27,285 nucleotides of DNA from a virus: the IMG/VR virus record IMGVR_UViG_3300011116_000719, positions 1-27,285 of that record. The stretch is one strand, 5' to 3'. This document shows positions 10,628-19,841 of this stretch, piece after piece. Position 1 is the first letter of the stretch. Each line of letters opens with the position of its first letter. Both the position numbers and the translations under genes were made by a program. Under the pieces are notes generated by a model, which saw nothing but the letters and a program-made list of their open reading frames with translations, did not search any database and was not told the origin of the DNA.

Positions 10628-12239
10628 ATTTCTTTTTCTTTGTTGATCCGCCATAAAATGGTGATCTTGAAAAAGTAAGTTCTTCCAGTTCATGTGTGTG
10701 GTGTAAACCCATTTGATCCAACAATTGTTGAGAAAGTTTTCTTTGAACTGAATCTGCACCTCTGTGGTGAACTGTTGCAATTTTACCTTCATGGCCTATA
10801 ATGCTTAAATCATCTGATTTTGTTCGAACTGCCTGATATGCTGGTTGCCTAAATCTTTCTTTTACACGTTTTATTGTTCGTGGAAATAATCTTTCCAATG
10901 TTGGCCACAGACCATATCTTTTTTTTGATCCAGAAACAGTTCCACGTTTAATCAATTCTTCACCAACATCAATTTCCCCTTCATGGGTAGATATATTTGA
11001 AGAAGTAGGTTGCACACCAATTTTAGTAAAAGATCTGGGAATGGAAACTCTTGTTCCACGCGGAATTAAATATTGTTTCTGCATTTTTTTATTATATCCA
11101 GATTCAATACCTATATGATGTACTGTACCTTTTTTCTCAGGATGTTCCATGCCCACATGAATATCGGAATGTATTCCGATACCACCTTCTCCAAAAATAC
11201 CAAACTCTCCAATTCCAAGTTCTTCTTTTGATTTAATTCCAGTTTTTAATTTATATCCAGCAGCATGCAATTTTTTTGTTATTGCATCTAACAAAGCCTG
11301 TTCTCTTCTAACATTGTTACCTACTACTTTAGTATTTCCAAACAAACCAAAAGCATTTTCTGTTTCTTTTCCACCAGTTTCTTTTTTAGTTCTGGCAGTC
11401 AAAGAAACCATTGTCTTTTTTCCGGTGGATTCCAATTCTTGTGGGTCTGTCAATGTCGCTACCGATGATTCCCCAGAGCTATCATCAGCGTCATTATAAG
11501 ATTTTGTCAATCCTCCTGTTTCTTCAAATAAAAAATCCATAACATCCAGTCCATACTCTTCCATGAAATTTTTTGCAGGATATGTAATCCAATAAAGATC
11601 ATGTTCATCGGTATCTGGCTTTTTGGTTCGAATAGCCATCTTACCACTTGGATTTCTTTGTTGAAATCGTTTCAGATATTTCTTTGTAGGACTATCTGGA
11701 ATATGCTTCCATGCTTTTGCATTTTTAAAATTTTGGAATTCATTGTGATCTACGTCAAACATCTCAACTGGAGATCTTCGGAACAGTGGTAGATCCATTG
11801 GCTTGTCGTAACCCATTACAGTTCCGGTGTTTGGAACAACTTGGGCCGTACCAAGACTTCCGGGAGAGCCACCTGTTGCCATTCCAGCTCCCATATCTTC
11901 ATTCAATAATAGACCACCTTGAAGATATCCTTCTACAAAAAGTAAAAAATGTTCTTTGGGAATTCCAAGAAACTCTGCTTCTTCATTAAAAATCTGGAAC
12001 GCAGACATGTAACTATTGAGTCTAGCTTTTGTATAGTTTGTTGGCAACTCTTCAAATATTTTCTTTAGCTTTATTACAAAATACTCAAAGGGGTCTATGC
12101 TGCTTTCGGGCTTTAATAGATTTCCATTGGCATCAATTACACCAGATGCGTATGCTCCAAATGATGTATATGGAGCAGAAACGGATTGTGCAAAATTTGA
12201 TATAGAAAAAGAAGGAATATAGGCTGATGAAGATGGCAT
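10626..12239 (-). CDS. Unknown 537-aa protein, candidate virion protein
   Basis: The N-terminal 40 residues are Ser/Ala/Tyr-rich. A helical region at about 50-115 follows (P-F-E-Y-F-V-I-K-L-K-K-I-F), containing L-L-L-N-E-D-M-G, a possible prohead-protease-type site. The middle is polar, then Gly/His-rich (G-I-G-E-F-G-I-F-G-E-G-G-I-G-I-H-S-D near 345-362), and the last 110 residues are basic (R-T-I-K-R-V-K-E-R-F-R), ending in K-K-K-K. A CTAAATA box lies 7 nt before the ATG. No known fold is recognised. The gene shares promoter type and strand with the candidate internal proteins. Confidence 0.7.
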   Translation of the reverse strand: MPSSSAYIPSFSISNFAQSVSAPYTSFGAYASGVIDANGNLLKPESSIDPFEYFVIKLKKIFEELPTNYTKARLNSYMSAFQIFNEEAEFLGIPKEHFLLFVEGYLQGGLLLNEDMGAGMATGGSPGSLGTAQVVPNTGTVMGYDKPMDLPLFRRSPVEMFDVDHNEFQNFKNAKAWKHIPDSPTKKYLKRFQQRNPSGKMAIRTKKPDTDEHDLYWITYPAKNFMEEYGLDVMDFLFEETGGLTKSYNDADDSSGESSVATLTDPQELESTGKKTMVSLTARTKKETGGKETENAFGLFGNTKVVGNNVRREQALLDAITKKLHAAGYKLKTGIKSKEELGIGEFGIFGEGGIGIHSDIHVGMEHPEKKGTVHHIGIESGYNKKMQKQYLIPRGTRVSIPRSFTKIGVQPTSSNISTHEGEIDVGEELIKRGTVSGSKKRYGLWPTLERLFPRTIKRVKERFRQPAYQAVRTKSDDLSIIGHEGKIATVHHRGADSVQRKLSQQLLDQMGLHHTHELEELTFSRSPFYGGSTKKKK

Positions 12240-12246
12240 ATACTAA

Positions 12247-12253
12247 TATTTAG
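12247..12253 (-). promoter_or_regulatory. Late promoter box CTAAATA, 7 nt before the ATG
   Basis: The box overlaps the stop of the upstream gene and stands 7 nt before the ATG at 12239, leaving at most about two leader bases. Confidence 0.6.
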
Positions 12254-12648
12254 TTTTCAGCCTGCTGGAGCTTCCTATCGACTCTGGGATCACAATTAAC
12301 CTTATGATACTGTACTTCTGGAATAGATTTAATGTTAAATTCCAGAAATACAAGGAAGGATTTCAAGTATGAATGCAATCTTGGCTCCAATCTAAAAAAG
12401 AGAATGCGGGTGCAATTCTCTTCGCCAAAAACATTTCGTAAAATTATAATATGATTTATAATCAATCTTTCACGAATTGACTTCAATGTCTTGTGTTTAT
12501 GAACTTTTTGCAATAATCTCTTAACGTATTTGATACGCTTGAGATCATCCATAAACTCATTTTTTCCAGAACATTCTGAGTTAAAATAATATCTCTGACA
12601 GAATTCGAGAAAATTATCTTCTGTCAGAGGTACTATTTTTTCTTTCAT
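12250..12648 (-). CDS. Conserved T4-like phage hypothetical protein, 132 aa
   Basis: The ATG at 12648 is preferred: the longer frame starts inside the upstream gene. The sequence has a pattern I have seen in T4-like phages of aquatic bacteria: F-L-E-F-C-Q-R-Y-Y, then D-L-K-R-I-K-Y-V-K-R-L-L, I-R-E-R-L-I-I-N-H-I-I-I-L-R-N-V-F-G, and finally Y-L-K-S-F-L-V-F-L. It is a helical protein without an evident active site. It follows the 181-aa gene by 7 nt. The molecular role is unknown. Confidence 0.75.
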   Translation of the reverse strand: MKEKIVPLTEDNFLEFCQRYYFNSECSGKNEFMDDLKRIKYVKRLLQKVHKHKTLKSIRERLIINHIIILRNVFGEENCTRILFFRLEPRLHSYLKSFLVFLEFNIKSIPEVQYHKVNCDPRVDRKLQQAEN

Positions 12649-12655
12649 TATGGGA

Positions 12656-13201
12656 TTAGTGCATGCAACCACAGTCGGAACCACTATTTAAAGAAGAATC
12701 ACCAGTTGGAACAATGACTATGGATAGCTTCTTTAAATGGTTTGGTTGCTTTACAACCGTGATGGAAAGAGCTAATGAATGACCGATCTTTTCCTTGATG
12801 CCATCGCCTTGCTTGAAGCCGTTCTTGTTGACATCATCATATGGATTTTGACCATAGACGCCTAGTTGAGGACTGCCATATTGAACCAACTCAAACATAT
12901 TTGGTCCTTCTTGCAATGAGCCTTTTGCAGCAAAGTCAAAACCAAAATGATTTAACTTTTGCTTAATGATAGCTAGTAGGCCATCTGGGTCAATGTATTC
13001 TCTGGAGGATAGACCATAGAGCATTGCGTTGATTGCATCTAAGGAATGTGGAAGCTTGATGTTGTGGGTTCCCTTATCAGTCAGGGCAGATTGACCCAAC
13101 TTTCCTTGGGGATCACCAATATAAAGGCCACCACCAAAGGTATGCTCTGGGGCATTTTCATTTAATACGCTGATTTTTGATAATAGTTGTTTAAATTTCA
13201 T
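12656..13201 (-). CDS. Candidate internal virion protein, 181 aa
   Basis: The first 17 residues (M-K-F-K-Q-L-L-S-K-I-S-V-L-N-E-N-A) resemble a T4 capsid-targeting sequence, with cleavage expected after L-N-E. The rest has a Gly-rich start (F-G-G-G-L-Y-I-G-D-P-Q-G-K), a helical middle and a C-terminal part ending in C-G-C-M-H. AAAGGA lies between a CTAAATA box and the ATG. The gene forms a unit with the 132-aa gene downstream. No enzymatic motif is seen. Confidence 0.7.
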   Translation of the reverse strand: MKFKQLLSKISVLNENAPEHTFGGGLYIGDPQGKLGQSALTDKGTHNIKLPHSLDAINAMLYGLSSREYIDPDGLLAIIKQKLNHFGFDFAAKGSLQEGPNMFELVQYGSPQLGVYGQNPYDDVNKNGFKQGDGIKEKIGHSLALSITVVKQPNHLKKLSIVIVPTGDSSLNSGSDCGCMH

Positions 13202-14066
13202 GGCTATCCTTTATATTTAGATGTAAATTTGTTTTGTTGTTTACCAGCCCATACAAATTTGGATCATAAGTTTTTTCTAGCAATGAATTTAAAGTTTTAT
13301 TAGAAATTTCTTCTGTGATCGTTTTCCACTTTACATCTTTATATACTTCAGTTTCTTCCTTGAGCATTGTTGATACTGGCTTGCTGCTCCATGTCTTGCA
13401 TGCCCAGTATCTGGCTTTCCATCTTGGTCCAGGATTATCACAATTGTGTCTTGCTCTAAAATTTTTGCGTCTAGCAGGGTTGTCGCGCTTTATTTCCATG
13501 TTAGGATCACCAAAGTTTACCTTGACAACATTGCCTTTGTCGTTCTTTACATAAACTTTGTACTTTTTGACATCCCCTCGCATGATTTTGTTTAATTTAA
13601 CTTTTTTGTCTCCATCTTCGTAAATTTCAATCTTTTCATCATATTGATTGTAAGATGTGCTTTCTACGTTATCGACAAATCCCATTACAGTATCTGGAGT
13701 AAATACTTCTTTTAGTTCACAATTATTCTGATCGACAAAAGTTACAGTATAAATGCCTTCATTTTGTTCAACCAAGTCTACTTCAAACATTTCGCCCGAT
13801 TCATTTATGATGATGTCACAAGGCAATAGATTCTTGGCTTCAATTGAATCAAAGGTCATCTTGAATACTTTAGATGCACCTTCTACCAGAAACAAATTGT
13901 ATGCTTCTTTTAATTCCAATAAACCTGCTTTTACAAAAACAGGTCTGTCGCCTTTGCTTTCATTAAGTTCTTTTCTAATAATATCTCTCTTTTTTGAAGA
14001 AGAGTGACTATACTTTGAAAAAACTTTTTCAACTAAATCTTTGGCGATTTTTGATTTCATTTCCAA
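13191..14066 (-). CDS. Phage protein with an FRARHxCD-KARYWxCK domain, 291 aa
   Basis: Residues about 155-225 contain a highly conserved phage domain: R-G-D-V-K-K-Y-K-V-Y-V-K, then V-N-F-G-D-P-N-M-E-I-K-R, F-R-A-R-H-N-C-D, and W-K-A-R-Y-W-A-C-K-T-W. It occurs in many large aquatic phages, often in virion-associated proteins; its activity is unknown to me. The N-terminus has R-K-E-L-N-E-S near 31-37, another possible prohead-protease-type site. The start overlaps the upstream gene by 10 nt and the end overlaps the 181-aa gene by 11 nt, so all are coupled. Confidence 0.75.
   Translation of the reverse strand: MEMKSKIAKDLVEKVFSKYSHSSSKKRDIIRKELNESKGDRPVFVKAGLLELKEAYNLFLVEGASKVFKMTFDSIEAKNLLPCDIIINESGEMFEVDLVEQNEGIYTVTFVDQNNCELKEVFTPDTVMGFVDNVESTSYNQYDEKIEIYEDGDKKVKLNKIMRGDVKKYKVYVKNDKGNVVKVNFGDPNMEIKRDNPARRKNFRARHNCDNPGPRWKARYWACKTWSSKPVSTMLKEETEVYKDVKWKTITEEISNKTLNSLLEKTYDPNLYGLVNNKTNLHLNIKDSHEI
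13214..13220 (-). promoter_or_regulatory. Late promoter box CTAAATA
   Basis: The box lies inside the end of the upstream gene, 12 nt before the ATG at 13201, with AAAGGA in between. Confidence 0.55.
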
Positions 14067-16450
14067 TCCTTGTTTTGCTTCTCGCCTTTTTTGTGGCCAT
14101 TGTCAGATCTATTGTCAGATCTATCTCGGAGACGCAAATTATTTATACCGTTGGAACCACCGTTGCGCAGAGCCTTCTTGTGATCTATATCTTTCTTCGA
14201 TCCCTTCTTAACGACTCCTTTGCGAATCATCAAGGCTCTTGCAGCTGTTCTGGCTGCACGTTCCTTCTTCTGCTTTTTCTTGCCGTGGTAATTTCTATAT
14301 TCTTTTTTATAGTCTCTCTTGTATTCTTCATCCAGATTGGAATCAATTATCTCTTCAAACAAAGGAACTAGATAATCTGAATTCTGTTCTGTAAGAGAAT
14401 AGATCTTATTCAACATTGGAATCAGGCAACCAACTCTTAGATCTTCCTCTTCCAAAAGAAGTGGGCCATATTTCTCAATGAGATTTCTTTCACCATCGTC
14501 CAGTATCTTTACATGATTTAATCTGGACAATAGGAAGTTATTTGTCAAAGCTTCTACAAGCATTTCATTGATCACTGAATAGTTTTCACCAATCAATTGA
14601 TTTGAAAGTTTGTCACTTCTTACAACTGGAATCTTTGTTGTCTTCTTACCAATGGTGACATAGTTGTATTCAACCGCGTTGATGTCTTCTGGCTTGAAAC
14701 CCGGCAACAGACTTGCATTGATGTCAAAAGAAAGATTTTTAATAGAATTCTGTACAATCAATTCCAGTGGATTAATTGTTTTTCTATCTATAAAAAGCTT
14801 CTTGATATCTGGCTTCTTGGCTGTTTTTGGTTCGGTTTCTTCTACAACAGTACGCCATCTTTGTAAATCATTGATTGCAGCTTTTTTATAAGAAGATAGG
14901 TTTGAATGATCTATAAGATCGTCTGATTTCTTTACAGTTACAATTGCATTCTTTGAAACTTCGTCAATGTAATCATCGGTCAGCTTAAAGATTCCATTTG
15001 CAGTGATGACATGGTTTGGAGCCATCTTTGGATCTGTCATACCATCACCACGAAGTGAGGTCTTCATGATATTTGAAGCCAAATTTTTCAAGAATGTATT
15101 CTTCTTACCACCCTTGAATAACTCTTGTCCTGCTTTGTTTATGGAATTTTGATATGCAGATACAGAGATTGCTGGATTTACATTTCCATTAGCATCGATT
15201 GCAAAACCAAGGCTTTTTCCAGAAGGTGATTTAATTTCATAAGATTGAAATTGTTTTAACAATTCAGGATTAGATAAAATTGCTGCAACCGATTCATCTG
15301 GAAGCAACTGTCCAGAATAATTTTCTCCAGAAGCTTCAACGTCACTCAATAGTTTCTTTATTGTTGGATCTGAAGCTGCAATTTTGGGATCCATCAATGT
15401 TCTTGAGATGGCACCACCAATGATCCCACGAATTATTTTACCACTTTGGTTCAAGGAATTTGTATTGATTGTGAATTCACCACCAGCAGAGATCTTAAAC
15501 TTATATTCACCACATTGAAGTTCTGGTGTTCCTTCTGTATACATTCCACTTGTTCCGGCTTCGATGCTGGATACAAGATTTTGAATGCATTCGTCACCAA
15601 TCTGTGAAAGAATCTTGCTGGCTTGCAAGAAAGCGGTCTTGGTAAAGTCCATAGACCCTGTACTTGTAGCCATGAGAGTTTGTAACTCTTGTTCGCTTGC
15701 TCCAGCCTTTAGCTTTGCAACAAACAACAAAGCGTTCAATACTTGTTGGTTATAAGGTGTGCTGGACAAAGAGTTAATACCAAACTCAATGCTCAAATTT
15801 TCAAAATTTAGGATATCAAAATCCTTTGAGGCCATGGGGGCTCGGATGCTTTGAAAGTATTCTTGTTGAAGTTCTTTGGGCATTCCGGCCAATTGTTCGC
15901 CATTCATACCTTGCATGGCTTGAAGAATTTCTTGTTTAGAAAGTCTCTTGGCTTTTTGTGGTTGTGCCCCTGGTTCAGCTTCGGCTTCAGCTGATTTTGG
16001 TTTCTTTTCTTTAGTTTCTTCTTCACCGCCCTTTTTCTTTTCGGGCTCTTTCTTTTCTTTACTCTTTACATCACCAAACAATAACTTAGATGCTCTTGTC
16101 TGTTCAAAGTTTGCATCACCAGTATATTGCTTTGCTTCATCTTCGGTCAACACATCGCTCTTATTGAGCTTGGTGTGAAGATTCTTATTGAAAGAATCTT
16201 TGAAGATCAACTGGACTCTTCCAGATTGAGTCTTTACGGCAATCATCTCTCTTACAAGTTCGCCCTTGGATTTTCTATCTCTTGGGATCTGTTTGGCGCG
16301 CTCTGCGCGCTTACGTGCAGCATCCTTGGCCTTATTATCGGATGCACCTGATTTGGCTGAATCCTTACGCATGGCTTCCCCAGTAGTTCTGAAGGAATCT
16401 GCGGAAGTATTGGCGGCTTCTGTAAGTTTGATAATATCCTTGAAGTTCAT
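14057..16450 (-). CDS. Large candidate ejected virion protein with a C-terminal HNH domain, 797 aa
   Basis: The start (M-N-F-K-D-I-I-K-L-T-E-A-A) is a clear T4-type capsid-targeting sequence with L-T-E-A cleavage site. Residues 15-75 are basic, about 120-170 is a Lys/Glu-rich linker, and 190-660 looks like several helical domains. At the C-terminus (about 705-797) lies a module known from phage HNH proteins: Y-R-N-Y-H-G-K, an Arg/Ala-rich helix, D-I-D-H-K-K-A-L-R-N-G-G-S-N (from 754) and N-L-R-L. The D-H pair and the later Asn fit an HNH active site. A GATAAATA box is 7 nt upstream of the ATG. A nuclease delivered with the genome is plausible; a structural role is also possible. Confidence 0.72.
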   Translation of the reverse strand: MNFKDIIKLTEAANTSADSFRTTGEAMRKDSAKSGASDNKAKDAARKRAERAKQIPRDRKSKGELVREMIAVKTQSGRVQLIFKDSFNKNLHTKLNKSDVLTEDEAKQYTGDANFEQTRASKLLFGDVKSKEKKEPEKKKGGEEETKEKKPKSAEAEAEPGAQPQKAKRLSKQEILQAMQGMNGEQLAGMPKELQQEYFQSIRAPMASKDFDILNFENLSIEFGINSLSSTPYNQQVLNALLFVAKLKAGASEQELQTLMATSTGSMDFTKTAFLQASKILSQIGDECIQNLVSSIEAGTSGMYTEGTPELQCGEYKFKISAGGEFTINTNSLNQSGKIIRGIIGGAISRTLMDPKIAASDPTIKKLLSDVEASGENYSGQLLPDESVAAILSNPELLKQFQSYEIKSPSGKSLGFAIDANGNVNPAISVSAYQNSINKAGQELFKGGKKNTFLKNLASNIMKTSLRGDGMTDPKMAPNHVITANGIFKLTDDYIDEVSKNAIVTVKKSDDLIDHSNLSSYKKAAINDLQRWRTVVEETEPKTAKKPDIKKLFIDRKTINPLELIVQNSIKNLSFDINASLLPGFKPEDINAVEYNYVTIGKKTTKIPVVRSDKLSNQLIGENYSVINEMLVEALTNNFLLSRLNHVKILDDGERNLIEKYGPLLLEEEDLRVGCLIPMLNKIYSLTEQNSDYLVPLFEEIIDSNLDEEYKRDYKKEYRNYHGKKKQKKERAARTAARALMIRKGVVKKGSKKDIDHKKALRNGGSNGINNLRLRDRSDNRSDNGHKKGEKQNKDWK

Positions 16451-16456
16451 CTTAAA

Positions 16457-17059
16457 TTATTTATCACTCTCAGAATTCCCTATATTGTCTAAAGGGTTAT
16501 AAACTACCAAATTTTTATAACTTTTGCCTTTTCCACGGGCTATCTTATATAAGGAATTTGCATCTAAATTGTTGTCTTTAGCAAATTTGGTGACATTATC
16601 TACAACATAAAGCTGTTTAGTGATCTTATCCTGAAACACCACTTGCTTAGTTATTGCTATCTTTTCAGGGGCTTTTTTCTTCACTTTAACGTGAGATCCT
16701 TCAGTCTCCTTTACTTCTCGGAGTTCAACAGCAGTCCAGCCTTTGTAGGTTTTGCGCTTTCCATTCAACAGTTCGCAAATTTTTACAGCCGTCATTCCTT
16801 GGGACTCGGCAAACTGAGACATATTGCTGAAAAATGTCTTTTCCCCTGTATCTACACGCTTTAACCAATAACCATTCTGTTCATCCTCTGGACAAACCCA
16901 TTTCCAATAACGGCCTTCTTGTTTAAAAAATCCACCATGCGTCTGTACAAACAAATGCCTTTGCTTTGCTGCTTTTGAATTGTCATTCATCTTCAACCAA
17001 AGCTTGCTGCCTCTGGTATTGACAATTTGTTCAATCGTTTTTAATTCATGATAATGCAT
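16457..17059 (-). CDS. NUMOD-like DNA-binding protein, 200 aa
   Basis: Two similar segments, about 76-110 and 150-187, share the pattern ...F-A-x-x-x-x-(M/L)-x-(A)-x-x-(I/L)-x-x-(L/I)-x-x-G-K-x-K-(T/S)-Y-K. These look like the NUMOD-type helix-turn-helix repeats that guide homing endonucleases to DNA. No GIY-YIG, HNH or LAGLIDADG nuclease domain is visible in the first 75 residues, which instead have a Trp/Lys-rich part (Y-W-K-W-V-C-P). It overlaps the exonuclease gene by 14 nt. It may be a remnant of a homing endonuclease or a DNA-binding regulator. Confidence 0.6.
   Translation of the reverse strand: MHYHELKTIEQIVNTRGSKLWLKMNDNSKAAKQRHLFVQTHGGFFKQEGRYWKWVCPEDEQNGYWLKRVDTGEKTFFSNMSQFAESQGMTAVKICELLNGKRKTYKGWTAVELREVKETEGSHVKVKKKAPEKIAITKQVVFQDKITKQLYVVDNVTKFAKDNNLDANSLYKIARGKGKSYKNLVVYNPLDNIGNSESDK
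16458..16465 (-). promoter_or_regulatory. Late promoter box GATAAATA, 7 nt before the ATG
   Basis: The box lies within the end of the NUMOD-like gene, 7 nt before the ATG at 16450. Confidence 0.6.
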
Positions 17060-17696
17060 GTGTTTTGTACTTTGTAATGGCTTGTTTTAATTTTTTAACA
17101 TAATTAATTGGTCTATCCTGAAACACTTGCTTTATTCCATCTTCACATGAAATAAGAATGGCAAAATTGTCAACAATTATGCCTGTTCTTTCTTGGAACA
17201 TCAAGGCATATGCTGTAGCCTGTGTGAAGTAATTTTCGATGTCGGATTTTCTTTTTTCTTTGCTGCTGGCCTTGAAGTCAATGATGGACAGTTTTCCATC
17301 GTATTCTGCAATGCAGTCTGTTCTTCCGGCCAAGCCAAGAGTCTGGGACCAAAGGGGAGTCTCTATTGCAACTATGTTTTGAATCTTATCTATTTCAGGC
17401 TTTAATTGATTGAACAAAACCTTGAAATTTGGTATCATATTGTCAAAATCAATCTCTTCATTATTGAGATAATTTTCGATCAAACTATGAAATTTTGTTC
17501 CACGAGAAGTAACTCTCTTGCTTTCTTCTGGATTTCGTCTTCTCCAGTCTGCAAAAAAGTTTTGTTTATCCCAGCCAACTACGGTTGTTACGCTGGGAAA
17601 TATACCACCGGGCGTTTCATAAAAACGCTTTCCTTCGATGGTAACTTCTTTTAATTCATTTTCAATAACAATAGGTTTATGTAAAAAAGTATTCAT
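17046..17696 (-). CDS. PD-(D/E)XK exonuclease (MGME1/RecB-like), 216 aa
   Basis: The order of motifs is that of RecB-type nucleases: R-G-T-K-F-H with His70, V-A-I-E-T at 109-113, G-R-T-D with Asp127, L-S-I-I-D-F-K with Asp140 and Lys142, and Q-A-T-A-Y-A with Gln159. Relatives such as mitochondrial MGME1 and many phage exonucleases degrade single-stranded DNA ends. In this phage it probably serves DNA replication, recombination or host DNA breakdown. It has no clear late box upstream; a TATATT 8 nt before the ATG may be an early -10 element. It is coupled with the NUMOD-like gene. Confidence 0.85.
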   Translation of the reverse strand: MNTFLHKPIVIENELKEVTIEGKRFYETPGGIFPSVTTVVGWDKQNFFADWRRRNPEESKRVTSRGTKFHSLIENYLNNEEIDFDNMIPNFKVLFNQLKPEIDKIQNIVAIETPLWSQTLGLAGRTDCIAEYDGKLSIIDFKASSKEKRKSDIENYFTQATAYALMFQERTGIIVDNFAILISCEDGIKQVFQDRPINYVKKLKQAITKYKTHALS

Positions 17697-17738
17697 ATGT
17701 ACACAATATATAACCTACATCATAACACAGGTTTTTTA

Positions 17739-19841
17739 TTATTCAATTGAAATTGTTTGAGAAGAGGAGAACAAACTTCTCAATATTGCATTGATGTCGG
17801 TTCCAGCCATTTTTCTACGGCGATCATCATCAAGATCAGTACCACGGCTTTCTCCACCACCCAATTTCAAAGTTGGTAATGTTGGAGGAACTGTGGGTGG
17901 TGTTGGAGGTGGTTCTTTTGGAGGAGTAGTTGTTATTGGAACTACAGGAGGAATAACTGGGGCACCACCAACAGTATTTGCTTGACTTATTCTATTAGTA
18001 TTGGTTTGGTCAACAGTGTTAAAGTTTACCTTACCTTTAGCGGGTGCAGTAGATGTTGATGTATTTTTGTTTTCTAACTTCTTCCACCAATCATTTTGGA
18101 ATTTGTTAGAAGCTTTTGTGCTGTAATTAGTTGTTGTCGTAGTTTTATCAGAAGATCCAGTTGTAACGGGAACTTTAGATGAAGATCCTGTATCGCTTCC
18201 CTTTGCTCCTGTTTCAGCTGCTGGTGCAGTAGATGTTCTGGAAGTTGATGCTCCAGATTCAGGAGGTGCGGTTGGATTTCTCATTTCAACATTTCCCATA
18301 CTCTCTCTGGGAGCTGTTTCTGTGGAAACCATGGCTTCGGTGGGTTTAACGACATCTACGGCTGGGCTTGGCACGCCACCAGCACGAGCAGCCAATAAAG
18401 CTCCGGTTAATGCAGCCGCACCTTGTTTGGCGCGACTTACTGGTTCGGATGGGGATACATTTGAAGGTTTAACTGTGAGAGAAGATGGATCAGTCGTTGT
18501 CGATGGTCTTTCTCCTACAATATTGCCTTCAGCATCGGTTATTGTTTCATAACCTAATCCAGTATCCCATGTTCGTTCACCCGTTGGCAAATCCCAAGAT
18601 CTATTTGTAGGTGTAGTTCCGGCTCTTCCTCTAATAATTCTATAATTCCAAGGATTCATACCTTGCATGGCATCAACTGCTTCCCCGGCACCAGTTCTTA
18701 TATTTGAAGGAATATCACTCCATGGAGTATCTGCAATACCGCGAGCCACAGAACGAGCTGCGCCCGCCACTTTACCGCCAGCTGTTCCTAGAGATTCTGC
18801 AGTACCTTTAGCAACTGCTCCCACATCTCCAGCAATTGCTTTTCCTTTTGCATATGCTGCAGGTGCTGCTTTAATTGCGGCAGGAATTCCTACTCCTGTA
18901 ATATCTCTACCCAAAGCAAAAGGAGCGACACCACCAGCCAATTCACCTGCAAATCTTCCAAGTTTTCCTTCTTGGCCGGCTTGATAAGCACCATAACCTA
19001 CTGCACCAAGTCCTGCAAGATTTACAGCAGACTGTCCGACAGCTGATCCCATTTCGGCAGCATCTCTTGCTTTTCCAATAGCACCTGGAAAATATTTGGC
19101 AACAGATGGCAAGAATTTAGGAACAAACTTTGCAATTTTTGGTGCAACAACTTTACCAAGTGCTCCTGCACCCATTCCTGCTGCTTTGAATGCTGCTCCA
19201 AATGCTGCACCCTTTGCAATACCTTCTGGGGTTGTTAGACTTTCTTGAGCACCACGTAAGAAATCATAAAGTGCGGCAGACTTGTCATCTATCCCACCCC
19301 ATTTTTCCATAGACATTGGTTCTCTGGAGTATTCTTTTCCTGTAGTCTCATCCTTTACGGTTGATTGCAATTCTAATGGGTTGGTGATATCTCCGGCCAA
19401 ACTTTCGTATTCATCACGGGTCAATACTTGTGCAAGTTCTGGTTTGCTGGCAAGAGCTCTTTTTAATATTTCGATATCATTAACTTGAATAGGATCTGGA
19501 ATTCCACCAGCAATAGCTTTTTGACGATCATCAAATGCTTTTTTACGAGCAGTTACCATTTCCTTTGCCAACAATGATCTCAACTTACCATATGCTTCTG
19601 GATCTTCTTTGGCAAATGAAACTTCTGCGTGAGACATTCCTTCAACACCTGGAGTATACTTTACACTGGCATCGGCATAATCTTGCAATAATTCATCAGC
19701 CGTTTTGCCTTTTGCTTTGGCTAACTTATTCCAAGAAAATGCACCATCGCCACCATCATCAGTTCTTTCCTGAAGAAAGTTTTGTTGATATCTTTGTTCT
19801 AAAAGAACTTGTGTTAATGGGTGAAGTTTGCGTAACATCAT
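17739..19841 (-). CDS. Large candidate ejection protein, Gly/Ala-rich, 700 aa
   Basis: The start ATG overlaps the upstream stop (ATGA), which shows coupling to the 623-aa gene. Residues 1-30 (T-Q-V-L-L-E-Q-R and N-F-L-Q-E-R) could include capsid-targeting sites. Residues about 195-370 form a remarkable Ala/Gly-rich hydrophobic region (G-A-A-F-G-A-A-F-K-A-A-G-M-G-A-G; L-G-A-V-G-Y-G-A-Y), like membrane-inserting or pore-forming segments. The last 230 residues are Pro/Thr/Ser-rich and probably disordered. The composition resembles phage internal proteins that form a conduit during DNA ejection, but sequence alone does not prove this. Confidence 0.65.
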   Translation of the reverse strand: MMLRKLHPLTQVLLEQRYQQNFLQERTDDGGDGAFSWNKLAKAKGKTADELLQDYADASVKYTPGVEGMSHAEVSFAKEDPEAYGKLRSLLAKEMVTARKKAFDDRQKAIAGGIPDPIQVNDIEILKRALASKPELAQVLTRDEYESLAGDITNPLELQSTVKDETTGKEYSREPMSMEKWGGIDDKSAALYDFLRGAQESLTTPEGIAKGAAFGAAFKAAGMGAGALGKVVAPKIAKFVPKFLPSVAKYFPGAIGKARDAAEMGSAVGQSAVNLAGLGAVGYGAYQAGQEGKLGRFAGELAGGVAPFALGRDITGVGIPAAIKAAPAAYAKGKAIAGDVGAVAKGTAESLGTAGGKVAGAARSVARGIADTPWSDIPSNIRTGAGEAVDAMQGMNPWNYRIIRGRAGTTPTNRSWDLPTGERTWDTGLGYETITDAEGNIVGERPSTTTDPSSLTVKPSNVSPSEPVSRAKQGAAALTGALLAARAGGVPSPAVDVVKPTEAMVSTETAPRESMGNVEMRNPTAPPESGASTSRTSTAPAAETGAKGSDTGSSSKVPVTTGSSDKTTTTTNYSTKASNKFQNDWWKKLENKNTSTSTAPAKGKVNFNTVDQTNTNRISQANTVGGAPVIPPVVPITTTPPKEPPPTPPTVPPTLPTLKLGGGESRGTDLDDDRRRKMAGTDINAILRSLFSSSQTISIE

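Noticed and set aside
18667-18984. Long plus-strand open frames opposite the 10626-21709 genes (for example 105 codons here)
   Set aside because: They lie opposite low-complexity minus-strand genes, lack ribosome binding sites and have atypical composition; they are shadows.
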